A stretch of 38,839 nucleotides of DNA from OM182 bacterium (lineage in GTDB: Bacteria > Pseudomonadota > Gammaproteobacteria > Pseudomonadales > Azotimanducaceae). The notes beneath the pieces are model-generated. The model had not been told where the DNA came from. It searched no databases and saw only the letters and a program-made list of their open reading frames with translations. The stretch is from the NCBI GenBank assembly GCA_004213835.1, contig SHAE01000006.1, positions 1 to 38,839 of the forward strand, written 5' to 3'. Shown in pieces: positions 7,920 through 16,575 of the stretch; position 1 is the stretch's first letter; each line of letters starts with the position of its first letter. The position numbers were made by a program, and so were the translations under genes.

Positions 7920-9797
7920 ATGCAGTGGGATCTGATCATTCGTAACGCCAAGGTATTCGACGGCCATGGCAGTCCGGGCCGGGTTGGCGATGTTGCCATT
8001 AAGGCAGGCAAAATCGCCGCGCTCGGTGGTCGGCTGCCGACGGCGGAAAGTGCCGCCGTACACGATGCCGATGGCCAGTGGCTGACGCCGGGTTTGCTGG
8101 ATATTCATACTCACGAAGATTTAGAGGCAGAACTCGACCCGGGGCTGCCAGAAGTAGTACGCCACGGCACGACCAGTGTAGTGGTGGGTAATTGCAGCAT
8201 TGGCCTGGCCTTTGGTAACCAGCGTCAATCCAGCATGGACTCTGCTCAAGATCCGATAGTCGACTGCTTTGCCCGGGTTGAGAACATTCCTAAAACCGTG
8301 CTGTCGAAGGCCGCAGATAAGGCGACTTGGTCAAAACCCGCAGACTACCTCAGCCACTTAGACGAGCTGCCGCTGTCGGCGAACATGGCGCCGTTCTTAC
8401 CGCACTCCATGCTGCGCATTGAAGTGATGGGCCTGCAAGACAGCGTGTCACGCCAGCCCACCAAGGCAGAACTTGATCGCATGGCGGGCATTCTCGATGA
8501 GGCCATGCAAGAGGGCTATATCGGCTTATCCACAGATGGCCTGCCGCTGCATTTTCTGGCGAACGAGCCCAATTTGAGTAAACGCATTCCTACTCAATAC
8601 GCTGAATTTGACGAGTACAAAAAGCTCACCGATGTGGTGCGCAAACACGACCGTGTGTGGCAAATGACGCCCGCCACCGACGATGGCGCACTCACCGCGC
8701 GCCTGTTCATGCTCAGCAGCGGGCGTCTTTACGACAAGCCGTTGAAAATCACCGCGCTGGCAGCCATCGACAGTGTGAATAATCGCAGCAATCTCGCTCG
8801 TGGCCTGCTTTTTACCAACTTGCTCAACAGCCGGGCTCTGCAGGGGAACTTTCGCCTGCAGTGTTTGAGCGCGCCGTTTCGGGTGTATTCCGAAGGTGCG
8901 GTCAGTCCGCTAGCGGAAGCCGACCCGTTGATGCGTCGGTTGATCGAGACCGAGCTGGAGGATGTGGAACGGCGACAAGAAATACTGGCCGACCCAGAAT
9001 TCATTGAGGCGTTTCGCACCATGTGGTCACGCGGTAAGAGTGGTTTCAATATAGGGCACTTGCGGCGCAAGCTACGGCTAGAAAAAGAGTTTCTGACCCG
9101 CGATTTGAACGACATGCAGATTTATCGCTCCAGTGTGGATGCTTGGCCCGGCCAGACCATGGCATGGATCTATCACCGCTATCAGGCATGGTGTCTAAAC
9201 AGCGAGTTTATCGACGATGCAAACGAGGCCGAGGCATTTACCGCCCTAGGTAAAGACATTCGCGATGACGGTGAATTCTTCCTTGGGCTGCTGCGGCATT
9301 TTGATACCGATTTGCACTGGTGCTATGTGGCCGCGAATAAAGATCCAGCAGTGATCAAACGGTTGCTACTGCACCCAAAACTACTCCCAGGCTTTAACGA
9401 CAGCGGTGCACACGTTACCAACATGGCGTTTTTCGACGGCAACCTGCGCGCGCTTAAAATTGGGTTAGAAGAGTCTGAAGCCTGCTTCACCCAAATGCTG
9501 TCGCGACTCACCAGCGAGCCCGCTGAATTCTTTGGTTTATCGGATGTTGGTAGCCTGAGAGTTGGCAGCCGAGCGGACATGCTTTTGTTGAACCCAGAGC
9601 AACTCGCGAGCTACGACGGTGAAGCCAGCGTGCAGTATCAATACCGCGACGTATTCGATTGCCATCAGCTGGTAAATCGATCCGACGGCGTGGTGGGTGG
9701 TGTCTTTGTTAGTGGTCAGCAGGTTTGGGATGGCGCCGACTTCTGCGGCGATCACGGTAAGCGCGCCCTGGGCGGGGCGTTGCGAGTGGGCAGCTAA
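7920..9797 (+). CDS. Amidohydrolase, N-acyl-D-amino-acid deacylase-like (COG3653 type)
   Basis: The product is a 625-residue metal-dependent hydrolase of the amidohydrolase superfamily. The N-terminal small beta domain (LIIRNAKVFDGHG) is followed by the metal-site strand IDIHTHED-like text with H63 and H65, and VVGNCSIG with Cys92, which corresponds to the Cys metal ligand of D-aminoacylases. FNDSGAHVTNM near residue 492 supplies the conserved Asp494. The C-terminal part GSLRVGSRADMLLLN re-forms the small domain. The second-site His ligands of characterised D-aminoacylases could not be placed with confidence (QMTPATDDG occupies that region). Other substrates, such as cyclic amides or lactones, are therefore possible. 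The start ATG 7920 has only a weak GTAGGT ribosome binding site. It follows the exporter gene by 33 nt. Confidence 0.82.
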   Translation: MQWDLIIRNAKVFDGHGSPGRVGDVAIKAGKIAALGGRLPTAESAAVHDADGQWLTPGLLDIHTHEDLEAELDPGLPEVVRHGTTSVVVGNCSIGLAFGNQRQSSMDSAQDPIVDCFARVENIPKTVLSKAADKATWSKPADYLSHLDELPLSANMAPFLPHSMLRIEVMGLQDSVSRQPTKAELDRMAGILDEAMQEGYIGLSTDGLPLHFLANEPNLSKRIPTQYAEFDEYKKLTDVVRKHDRVWQMTPATDDGALTARLFMLSSGRLYDKPLKITALAAIDSVNNRSNLARGLLFTNLLNSRALQGNFRLQCLSAPFRVYSEGAVSPLAEADPLMRRLIETELEDVERRQEILADPEFIEAFRTMWSRGKSGFNIGHLRRKLRLEKEFLTRDLNDMQIYRSSVDAWPGQTMAWIYHRYQAWCLNSEFIDDANEAEAFTALGKDIRDDGEFFLGLLRHFDTDLHWCYVAANKDPAVIKRLLLHPKLLPGFNDSGAHVTNMAFFDGNLRALKIGLEESEACFTQMLSRLTSEPAEFFGLSDVGSLRVGSRADMLLLNPEQLASYDGEASVQYQYRDVFDCHQLVNRSDGVVGGVFVSGQQVWDGADFCGDHGKRALGGALRVGS

Positions 9798-10064
9798 TAG
9801 CCCGCAATCAAACAAGCGGTTGTATCGTTCGAAATCTTGGATTGCTCTCGCTTGGTGAACCTCGCCTGCGCTTGACTCTCACATTCGACAAAATTTGATA
9901 GACAACGCAGTTTGCTCTGAATAAAGTAACGCCTATGGTCTTTGATGTTAAAAAAAACAGCTATTTGATACTCAATCGGCTTTGACGCTCGTATTTAGCG
10001 GTTGGCTAACATCATAAGACGCCAGTTGGGCAATGGGCACCTACTTCAGTCTTAAAGAGCGATC
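9798..10064. other. Intergenic region upstream of the Fic gene
   Basis: This is 267 nt with no open frame worth calling. It is more AT-rich than its flanks and includes an A8 run near 9950. I found no convincing terminator for the amidohydrolase and no good sigma-70 pair for fic. Confidence 0.5.
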
Positions 10065-11186
10065 ATGAAATACGATCTGAGCAACGCAATTCAATACCAC
10101 TACGGGATGTTTCCGCCCCAAACCCTCGATTACGAGCAATTTATGCCAGAGCTACTGCTGGCCACAGATGCCATCGCCCGCTACGACCAGATGCTTAAGG
10201 GCATGCACAACAGTGAAATATTGCTAGCCCCACTGCGCAGCCAAGAGGCAGTAATCTCCTCCCGCATGGAAGGCACCATCAGCACGCTTGATGAAATACT
10301 CAGGTATGAAGCCGACTACCACGAAGGGCAAGAAGCCACCGCTTCGGTGAGATCTGAAGTAGTCGAGACCATGCTTTACCAGCGTGCGCTCAAAAACGCA
10401 CAGCGGGCAATGGAAAGCGGCCAGCCGCTATCGCTCTCCTTGGTAAAGACACTGCACGAACAGTTGCTCTGGTTCGGTCGTGGAGCGCGTAAATCGCCGG
10501 GCAAGCTGAAAGTTGAGCAGAATTACCTCGCAGACAAGAACCAAAGAACGATCAAATTCGTGCCGATTGCCCCGGAACATCTGCAAAGCGGTCTCGACGC
10601 GCTGTTTCAACACATAGACGATGACAGTCGTCCGATTTTGCTGCGAGCGGCGTTGGCGCACGTTGAATTTGAAGCCCTGCATCCGTTTGAGGATGGCAAC
10701 GGACGCATCGGTCGAATGCTCATAACGTTAATGCTTTGGGCATCTGGCTGTATCTGCGCACCGCATTTTTATATCAGTAGCTATTTGGAAGATCACAAAC
10801 ACGAGTACATCGACATCATGCGGCGTGTTTCACAGTCAGGGGATTGGGAGGGCTGGTGCCAGTTCTTTTTAACGGCAGTACACCAGCAGGCAGTACAGAA
10901 CTTGGCGATGGCAGAAGATATACGAACGCTTTACGAAGACATGAAGCTGGAGTTTGCAGATCTCTTGGCGTCCAAGTGGAGTGTTACCGCGCTGGATTTC
11001 ATTTTCGCCAACCCAGTGTTTCGCAACAACACGTTTACTGGACGGGCCGGGATACCAACGGCGACTGCCGCAAGATTCACCCGTTTGCTGCTAGAAAAAG
11101 GACTGCTTTCAACACTCGAGTCGGCATCAGGGCGTAAGCCAGCTATGTATTCGTTTGAACCGTTGCTACAGATTGTGCGCGTTTAA
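10065..11186 (+). CDS. Fic-domain protein adenylyltransferase, class II (N-terminal inhibitory helix)
   Basis: The product has 373 residues. Fic enzymes transfer AMP from ATP to hydroxyl side chains of target proteins. An N-terminal Fic_N region contains the inhibitory motif S65-SRM-E69-G70, matching (S/T)xxxE(G/N). Its Glu blocks productive ATP binding until released. The Fic core motif HPFEDGNGRIGR spans H206-R217 with the catalytic His206 and phosphate-binding GNGR. The C-terminal ~80 residues (NTFTGRAG, TATAARFTRLLLEKGLL) look like a winged-helix DNA-binding domain, usual for this subfamily. No separate antitoxin gene is adjacent, which fits the built-in inhibitor. It stands alone between catabolic genes behind an AT-rich leader, so lateral acquisition is possible. 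Confidence 0.93.
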   Translation: MKYDLSNAIQYHYGMFPPQTLDYEQFMPELLLATDAIARYDQMLKGMHNSEILLAPLRSQEAVISSRMEGTISTLDEILRYEADYHEGQEATASVRSEVVETMLYQRALKNAQRAMESGQPLSLSLVKTLHEQLLWFGRGARKSPGKLKVEQNYLADKNQRTIKFVPIAPEHLQSGLDALFQHIDDDSRPILLRAALAHVEFEALHPFEDGNGRIGRMLITLMLWASGCICAPHFYISSYLEDHKHEYIDIMRRVSQSGDWEGWCQFFLTAVHQQAVQNLAMAEDIRTLYEDMKLEFADLLASKWSVTALDFIFANPVFRNNTFTGRAGIPTATAARFTRLLLEKGLLSTLESASGRKPAMYSFEPLLQIVRV

Positions 11187-11266
11187 ACGCGGTAGCCGTG
11201 CAGTAACAAGGCGTTTTGCAGCGGCTTGAACAAGCAGGAGAGGACGGTCGGTTCGAGGTGAGGGAA

Positions 11267-11297
11267 TACAGATACCCGGACATACCGGGTATCTGTA
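11267..11297. terminator. Perfect 13-bp hairpin between convergent genes
   Basis: The arms 11267-11279 and 11285-11297 are perfect reverse complements around a 5-nt loop. It sits between the end of fic (plus) and the end of the acyl-CoA dehydrogenase gene (minus), which suggests a bidirectional transcription stop. No T-run follows on either strand, so intrinsic termination is uncertain. Confidence 0.55.
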
Positions 11298-11307
11298 GCG
11301 AGCAGCT

Positions 11308-12468
11308 TCAGTCTTTTGGCTGTCCCAAGATGCGTTCAGCAATAATGTTGCGCTGAATGTTTGGGGTGCCGCCGCCGATTACCACATTGGGCCAGTTCAA
11401 TGCGCCCTTCGACCAAGTACCACCGTCAACGGCTTCTTCGCCGCCCTTAAGCTGCAGTCCAGCCTGGCCGGATAGCTCAATGGCAAAGTCATCCATCTCA
11501 ATTTCCAAACTGGCGCGGTGCAGTTTATTCACTGAGGTCTCCGACGTTAACGGCTCGCCCTTAATTTGCTTGGTGAGATAGCGCAGACCGTTGTACTTCA
11601 TGGCCGCGATCTTGACTTCAAATTTGGCCACGGTGCGACGCACATTCGGGTCGTCGGCTGCGGGCTTACCCTGACGCTTGGAGTTTTTCACCAAGGTTTT
11701 CAGGTCATCGAGCTTGGCCTGCAGTTGGGTAACTTCGCCAATGCTGGAGCGCTCATTGGCCAGTGCCGAAACCGTCACCTTCCAGCCTTCGCCTTCAGCG
11801 CCGAGCCGGTTTTCAACCGGTACCTGCACGTCGGTGAAGAAAATCTCAGCAAAGTGTTTGTCGCCTGCCATGTTTTGAATGGGGCGTACTTCCACACCCG
11901 GTGCGTCCATGGGTACGAGGAAGCATGTGATGCCATCGTGCTTGGAAGTGACATTAAAGTCGGTGCGGGTGAGCAAAATAATCCACTGGGACCACGGCGC
12001 GCCGGTGGTCCAGATCTTCTGGCCATTCACTACATAGTGATCGCCCTTAAGCTCGGCCTTGCACTGAATCGCCGCGAGGTCGGAGCCGTGATTGGGCTCT
12101 GAGTAACCGGTGCACCAGGTGACCTTGCTGTCCAAAATGTCTGGGATGAACTTCTGTTTTTGCTCCTCGGTGCCGTATTCCATGATGCCCGGGCCAACCC
12201 AAGCCAGACCCATCATAGAGGTGCCTAGCGGCGGTGCCTTGGCCAGCGACATCTCTTCTTTGAGAATGGCTTGCTCCATGAGCCCGCCATCGCTGCCGCC
12301 AAATTCCTTCGGCCACGCAAAGCCTACCCAGCCCTTGGCGCGTACTTTCTCCAGCCACGTGGCAAGAAAGTTCTTGTCGCGCTGCTCCTTCGGCGGCAGG
12401 TGCTCGGCGATAAAACCGCGCACTTCTTCGCGAAACGACTGCTCTTGTGGTGTGTAGTCAAAGTCCAT
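11308..12468 (-). CDS. Acyl-CoA dehydrogenase, catalytic-type subunit of a probable heteromeric pair
   Basis: The product is a 386-residue FAD enzyme that oxidises an acyl-CoA to the 2,3-enoyl-CoA. N-terminal helical, middle beta (TGYSEPNHGSDLA near 120, NGQKIWTT near 148) and C-terminal helical domains are all present, with GGGTPNIQRNIIAERILG near the end. The medium-chain-type catalytic Glu (YEGT) is replaced by Gly (GGGT). A Glu-Arg at E239-R240 (ALANERSS) stands where long-chain and isovaleryl enzymes keep their base. ATG 12468 is chosen because AGGAGGT lies 5 nt before it. Its ATG overlaps the TAA of the upstream dehydrogenase (TAATG), so translation is probably coupled. The arrangement resembles alpha2beta2 steroid side-chain FadE pairs (inference). 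Confidence 0.9.
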   Translation of the reverse strand: MDFDYTPQEQSFREEVRGFIAEHLPPKEQRDKNFLATWLEKVRAKGWVGFAWPKEFGGSDGGLMEQAILKEEMSLAKAPPLGTSMMGLAWVGPGIMEYGTEEQKQKFIPDILDSKVTWCTGYSEPNHGSDLAAIQCKAELKGDHYVVNGQKIWTTGAPWSQWIILLTRTDFNVTSKHDGITCFLVPMDAPGVEVRPIQNMAGDKHFAEIFFTDVQVPVENRLGAEGEGWKVTVSALANERSSIGEVTQLQAKLDDLKTLVKNSKRQGKPAADDPNVRRTVAKFEVKIAAMKYNGLRYLTKQIKGEPLTSETSVNKLHRASLEIEMDDFAIELSGQAGLQLKGGEEAVDGGTWSKGALNWPNVVIGGGTPNIQRNIIAERILGQPKD

Positions 12469-13571
12469 TACAGACCTCCTAAAGTTGCAATTCTGTCCAT
12501 GTGGTAGTCCGAGTCGCCGTACATTGGGCGCGCCCATTTTGAGCGCTTGAGGTACAGCTGGGCATCGTAGTCGGCGGTAAAGCCAATGGCGCCGTGCAGG
12601 CCCACACCGTCTATGCCAATTTGGGCAAAGGCATCAGAAGCGTAGCCCTTAGCCATGGAAACGGCCTTGGCAAGCTCTTGTGGGCTGTCATCGACCGCCC
12701 ACGCGGCGAAATAGCACAGCGAGCGATAGCTCTCGAGGTCCACAAACATGTCGGCTAGGCGATGCTTAACGCCCTGATACTGGCCAATAGGTTTGCCAAA
12801 CTGGATGCGATCCTTGGCGTAGCCGCTGGTCATTTCCAAGATGGCGGCCCCAGCGCCAACCATTTCCGCAGTGGTCGCCACGCCACCGCAGTCGGTTAAG
12901 AACGCGAGCTGTTCAGGGCTGATGGCGAGCAAGTCGGCGGTGGTGATTTGTACGCCGTCGATGTCGACGCGGGCCATGGGCTTGGTGCTGTCGATGGTCG
13001 GTTGCGCTGTCACTTTGACCTGATCACTGCCCACCGCCGCCAACGCAAGCCCGTTAGGGCCTTGCACAGCCAGCAGCATGTAGTCGGCTGCCAGTGCGTC
13101 ATTCACAAAGGGTTTCTTGCCATGCAGGGTCACGGTATCGCCATCGACGGTGGCCTTGGCGGTAACGGCCTCGGCGGCAATCCAGTTAGCCTCGTCATAC
13201 AGACCGATGGTTACCACGGCCTCGCCAGATGCCATGGCAGGCAGCCAACGGGATTTTTGATCCTGCGATGCACAGTGCAATATGGCGGTACTGGCCAAGG
13301 CGTGTGAGGCGATGGGCAGCGGGCACAGACCCTCCGCAGCGGCCTCTAGCACGACGATTAGATCGATCCACTTCAGGCCAAGCCCACCATAGTTTTCGGG
13401 AATGGTCAGGCCCAGCCAGCCAAGCTCGGCAGCTTGCTGCCACAGCGCCTGATCAAAGGGTGTCTCGTTGGCGGTTATCTCGCGCACCCGTGTCATCGGG
13501 CAGGCCTCTTTCATAAAGCGCTGCACCTGCTCCTTCAGCAGATTCTGCTCTTCAGTAAATCCAAAGTTCAT
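12468..13571 (-). CDS. Acyl-CoA dehydrogenase, partner subunit
   Basis: The product is a 367-residue acyl-CoA dehydrogenase-family protein starting at ATG 13571 behind GAGGGAGAG. The fold markers FTEEQNLLKEQVQRFM, GWLGLTIPENYGGLGL, KDRIQFGKPIGQYQGVKHRLADM and the C-terminal MYGDSDYHMDRIA are seen. The usual SEP-(N/x)HGSD flavin loop is not conserved, and neither catalytic-Glu position carries Glu: YGDS replaces YEGT and there is no ER motif in the helix-G region. This suggests a partner that helps bind FAD or substrate while the downstream subunit catalyses, as in FadE26-FadE27-like pairs (established for that family, inferred here). It shares one base with the next gene. It is divergent from an SDR across 175 nt that should hold both promoters. 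Confidence 0.87.
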   Translation of the reverse strand: MNFGFTEEQNLLKEQVQRFMKEACPMTRVREITANETPFDQALWQQAAELGWLGLTIPENYGGLGLKWIDLIVVLEAAAEGLCPLPIASHALASTAILHCASQDQKSRWLPAMASGEAVVTIGLYDEANWIAAEAVTAKATVDGDTVTLHGKKPFVNDALAADYMLLAVQGPNGLALAAVGSDQVKVTAQPTIDSTKPMARVDIDGVQITTADLLAISPEQLAFLTDCGGVATTAEMVGAGAAILEMTSGYAKDRIQFGKPIGQYQGVKHRLADMFVDLESYRSLCYFAAWAVDDSPQELAKAVSMAKGYASDAFAQIGIDGVGLHGAIGFTADYDAQLYLKRSKWARPMYGDSDYHMDRIATLGGL

Positions 13572-13746
13572 ATGCTCTCCCTCGCACGCTTTGCTTATCG
13601 CCAACGGACGTTGCTCTCTGTCACGTCTGTAGGATGCCGATTAAAGAAAGGCCGCAACCAAACGCGGACTGATACTACCACCGGCTTTCGCGCTGGGTCA
13701 TCATCGGCCCAGTTGTCTAATGAATCGAGCAAGGGGGAGAGAGGTA

Positions 13747-14499
13747 ATGGATCAACTATTGGACTTCACTGGCAAGGTGGCCTTGGTCACCGGCGGTAGT
13801 CGTGGACTGGGTCGTGAGATGGCTCTTGCGCTGGCAGCGCGTGGCGCAGATGTGATCATCACCAGCCGTAAGGCTGATGCCTGTGAGGCAGTGGCCGAGG
13901 AAATAGAGGCGCTTGGTCGCAGTGCCATGGCCTATGGCTGTCATGTCGGTCATTGGGGTGAGATCGATGCCATGGTTGAGGCCGCCTATGAGCGCTTCGG
14001 TAAGATCGATATCTTGATCAATAACGCAGGCATGTCGCCGCTCTACGAATCGCTGTCGGCTATTTCTGAGGAGCTTTTCGACAAGGTGATTGGTGTGAAT
14101 TTAAAAGGCCCGTTTCGTTTGATGGCTACCGTAGGTGAACGTATGGCGGCAGGCGATGGCGGCAGTATCGTCAACATCAGCAGTATTGCCTCGCTGCAGC
14201 CGTCGCCCAATTCCGAGCCCTATGGCGCCGCGAAGTCTGGTTTGAACGCGCTCACACGTTCCTTCGCCTTTGCCTTTGGCCCAAACGTGCGGGTGAACGG
14301 CATTGCAGCGGGCCCGTTTCTTACCGACATTTCTAAGGCGTGGGATATGGCGGCTTTTGAAAAACAAGCCAAGTCGCGTCATGCCCTGAAGCGTGGCGGT
14401 CAGCCTGATGAAATCGTCGGCGCGGCCCTGTATCTGGCAGGTCCCGGTGGCAGCTTTACCACGGGCACGGTCATTCGGGTGGACGGCGGTACGCCTTAG
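13747..14499 (+). CDS. Short-chain dehydrogenase/reductase (FabG-like)
   Basis: The product is a 250-residue classical SDR with TGGSRGLG at residue 15, NNAG at 92, and catalytic Ser146, Tyr159 and Lys163 (PYGAAKSG). The C-terminus has the usual VDGG. ATG 13747 follows GGGGGAGAGAGGT; an in-frame ATG at 13720 would add nine unconserved residues. It is divergent from the acyl-CoA dehydrogenase pair and could supply the 3-hydroxyacyl-CoA or alcohol oxidation step of the same pathway (inference). Its TAG overlaps the stop of the convergent ATP-grasp gene by 4 nt. Confidence 0.9.
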   Translation: MDQLLDFTGKVALVTGGSRGLGREMALALAARGADVIITSRKADACEAVAEEIEALGRSAMAYGCHVGHWGEIDAMVEAAYERFGKIDILINNAGMSPLYESLSAISEELFDKVIGVNLKGPFRLMATVGERMAAGDGGSIVNISSIASLQPSPNSEPYGAAKSGLNALTRSFAFAFGPNVRVNGIAAGPFLTDISKAWDMAAFEKQAKSRHALKRGGQPDEIVGAALYLAGPGGSFTTGTVIRVDGGTP

Positions 14500-15392
14500 G
14501 CGAGCTGGAGTTGCAGAAACGCCGCTACGGCATCGATGACATCGATGTCGAAGTCTTTGTCGTAGAGCCGCTGCAGAGTGCCAAGCCCGCCAGGATTGGC
14601 AATATTGACCTCCATCAACGTGTCGCCAACCAGATCAATGGCAGCGAAGCCGATGTGTTGACCCAGCATGTCGGCGGCGAGGTTTGTCACGAGGCGCAGC
14701 TGCGTGGCGCTGAGTTCGGTTTTTGCCGTTAGCGCTTCTTTCGCTAAGTTCGCGTGTAGGGCATTGGTGGGTACCCGCAGATAGCTGCCAATGATTTGTC
14801 CGCCAACAATGAGCGTTCGGGTTTCTCCTTGAGCGATCTGGGGCAAAAAACGCTGCAGCACAAAGTACTCGCCGGGCTGTTGGCTCATGACCTGCCTCAA
14901 GCGATCAGTCTCATTGCTTGCCAAACGAATCACGCCCTCGCCAAAACTACCTGCCATGGGTTTGAGTACCCAGTCGCCGAGGTCTTCGCGCATGGCGGCG
15001 ATCAGCCGCTCGGGCTGTGCCGCCATATACGTATCGGCAGAATGCTCTATCCAAGCCGCCTTGCCGTGTTTCATCACTAGGGCGCTCGGTGGATTAATCA
15101 GTTTGCGCGGGGGCAACTCGTTAAACAGATGCAGCCAGTCGAGAAAGCCTTGGCGCGGACCAAAGCCGATGGGCCAAACCAGATCGAATTGGGCGAGGGC
15201 ATCGCCATTGCACGCTAGGCCTGCTGGGGTGCGATGCACCGCGCGATGTTCTACCTCACTGACCTGCCAGCCCCCAGCGCGAAATAGGCTGGGTAGCACT
15301 TGGGCGTTGTCGTTGCTTGCTTGATGCGCGACGCCAGAAGCATCCGGATTTGGACCGGGTGTGATCAAAAAAAGAATGCTCGGTGTCGGCAT
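14496..15392 (-). CDS. GshB-like ATP-grasp ligase, divergent
   Basis: The product has 298 residues from ATG 15392; a TTG at 15416 would add eight. It aligns through most of its length with bacterial glutathione synthetase: an N-terminal preATP domain (SILFLITPG), the ATP-binding strand GDWVLKPMAGSFGEG, VLQRFLPQI, ETRTLIVGG, and the metal/ATP end MEVNIANPGGL. Two GshB hallmarks are altered: the DPPFD substrate loop is replaced by WPIGFGPRQGF, and the flexible GGRGE loop by KEALTAK. It is therefore probably a paralogue with another substrate rather than the housekeeping enzyme. No clear ribosome binding site precedes either start. It is divergent from nadA and convergent with the SDR. Confidence 0.75.
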   Translation of the reverse strand: MPTPSILFLITPGPNPDASGVAHQASNDNAQVLPSLFRAGGWQVSEVEHRAVHRTPAGLACNGDALAQFDLVWPIGFGPRQGFLDWLHLFNELPPRKLINPPSALVMKHGKAAWIEHSADTYMAAQPERLIAAMREDLGDWVLKPMAGSFGEGVIRLASNETDRLRQVMSQQPGEYFVLQRFLPQIAQGETRTLIVGGQIIGSYLRVPTNALHANLAKEALTAKTELSATQLRLVTNLAADMLGQHIGFAAIDLVGDTLMEVNIANPGGLGTLQRLYDKDFDIDVIDAVAAFLQLQLA

Positions 15393-15428
15393 GAGGTTTA
15401 GCGAGTCGCTATGCAATGAGGTGTTGTC

Positions 15429-15487
15429 GCGAATCAGGCCATAAATCCGCTATTTGTGACAGCCTCAGGTTTGGTCTTATGATTCGC
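15429..15487. repeat. 8-bp inverted repeat around the nadA promoter
   Basis: GCGAATCA (15429-15436) and TGATTCGC (15480-15487) are exact reverse complements. The right arm overlaps the proposed -10 box. This could be a split operator controlling nadA and/or the divergent ATP-grasp gene, or chance. Confidence 0.4.
15456..15483 (+). promoter_or_regulatory. Probable sigma-70 promoter of nadA
   Basis: GTGACA (15456-15461, 5 of 6 to TTGACA) and TATGAT (15478-15483, 5 of 6 to TATAAT) are spaced 16 nt apart. Transcription would start about 20-25 nt before the nadA GTG, giving a short leader with little room for a riboswitch. Confidence 0.55.
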
Positions 15488-15513
15488 AGCCGTTAAACAC
15501 ACTGGTCATTCAA

Positions 15514-16569
15514 GTGAGCAATCAGTCTGACGCGCTGCCCGATTATTCGCTGTCACCAGAGCAAGTACCCTTGGTGGGCAGCTTGGTGCTGGAGGAAACC
15601 GAACGCGACACACTTAAGGCGCGCATTGCCGACACGCTGCAAAGCCGAGGCATGGCCTTGGTCGCCCACTATTACGTCGACGGCGACATTCAAGATTTGG
15701 CAGAGCAAACTGGCGGCTGTGTTGCTGACTCGCTAGAGATGGCGCGCCTTGGTCGCGATCATGCGGCTGGCGAACTGGTGGTGGCCGGTGTGCGTTTTAT
15801 GGGTGAGACGGCAAAAATCCTCTCGCCGGAAAAACGCATTTTTATGCCAACCCTTGAAGCCGAGTGTTCCCTCGACCTTGGTTGCCCGCCGGACGCGTTC
15901 GCCGAGTTCACCGCCCAGCACCCAGATAGAACCGTCGTGGTCTATGCCAATACCTCAGCGCGAGTCAAAGCCTTGGCCGACTGGGTGGTCACCAGTAGTT
16001 GCGCGCTGGACATCGTCAGTAGTTTGAAAGCCAAGGGTGAAAAAATTCTCTGGGCGCCGGACAAACACTTAGGCCACTACATTCAGCAGCAAACCCAAGC
16101 CGACATGCTGCTGTGGAGCGGGGCATGTGTAGTGCACGAAGAGTTTAAGTCCAAGGCACTGGATGATCTGCGCAAGGTTTACCCCGACGCCGGCATTTTG
16201 GTACACCCGGAATCCCCTAGCTCGGTCATCGCCGGTGCTGACGTGGTGGGTTCCACAAAGGCGATTGTCGACGCTGCTGCGGCCATGCCTAACGACACCT
16301 TTATCGTCGCCACCGACCGGGGCATTTTTCATAAGCTGCGTCAGCAAAATCCGGGCAAGACGTTTATAGAGGCGCCAACGGCTGGTGACGGCGCTACGTG
16401 CCGCTCCTGCGCGCATTGCCCATGGATGGCGATGAACGAGCTACGAGCCTTGGATCGAGTGCTAAGAGATGAGGCCTATCGCAACCAGTGCGAGATTCAC
16501 GTGGACCCGCTGTTAGGTGAGCGGGCCAAGCTGCCGCTAGATCGCATGCTCGCCTTTCAGGCGAGCTAG
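15514..16569 (+). CDS. nadA: Quinolinate synthase NadA
   Basis: The product is a 351-residue cytosolic 4Fe-4S enzyme that condenses iminoaspartate with dihydroxyacetone phosphate to quinolinate in de novo NAD synthesis. The three cluster ligands are in place: Cys118 (AECSLDLGC), Cys205 (SGACVVHEE) and Cys302 in CRSCAHC. Each is offset by five from E. coli Cys113, Cys200 and Cys297. HYY near residue 52 and MGETAKIL near 96 are also conserved. The start is GTG 15514 with no strong Shine-Dalgarno sequence. It runs convergent with bepA, only 6 nt apart. The nadA-bepA-tusA neighbourhood is conserved in Pseudomonas-type genomes. Confidence 0.97.
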   Translation: MSNQSDALPDYSLSPEQVPLVGSLVLEETERDTLKARIADTLQSRGMALVAHYYVDGDIQDLAEQTGGCVADSLEMARLGRDHAAGELVVAGVRFMGETAKILSPEKRIFMPTLEAECSLDLGCPPDAFAEFTAQHPDRTVVVYANTSARVKALADWVVTSSCALDIVSSLKAKGEKILWAPDKHLGHYIQQQTQADMLLWSGACVVHEEFKSKALDDLRKVYPDAGILVHPESPSSVIAGADVVGSTKAIVDAAAAMPNDTFIVATDRGIFHKLRQQNPGKTFIEAPTAGDGATCRSCAHCPWMAMNELRALDRVLRDEAYRNQCEIHVDPLLGERAKLPLDRMLAFQAS

Positions 16570-16575
16570 CAAGGC

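Noticed and set aside
10065-11186. Fic gene as part of a two-gene toxin-antitoxin system
   Set aside because: No small antitoxin frame lies on either side, and the inhibitory motif is inside the same protein.
11566-12102. 178-codon plus-strand frame antisense to the acyl-CoA dehydrogenase
   Set aside because: It is a shadow frame in GC-rich coding DNA; the minus-strand gene is unambiguous.
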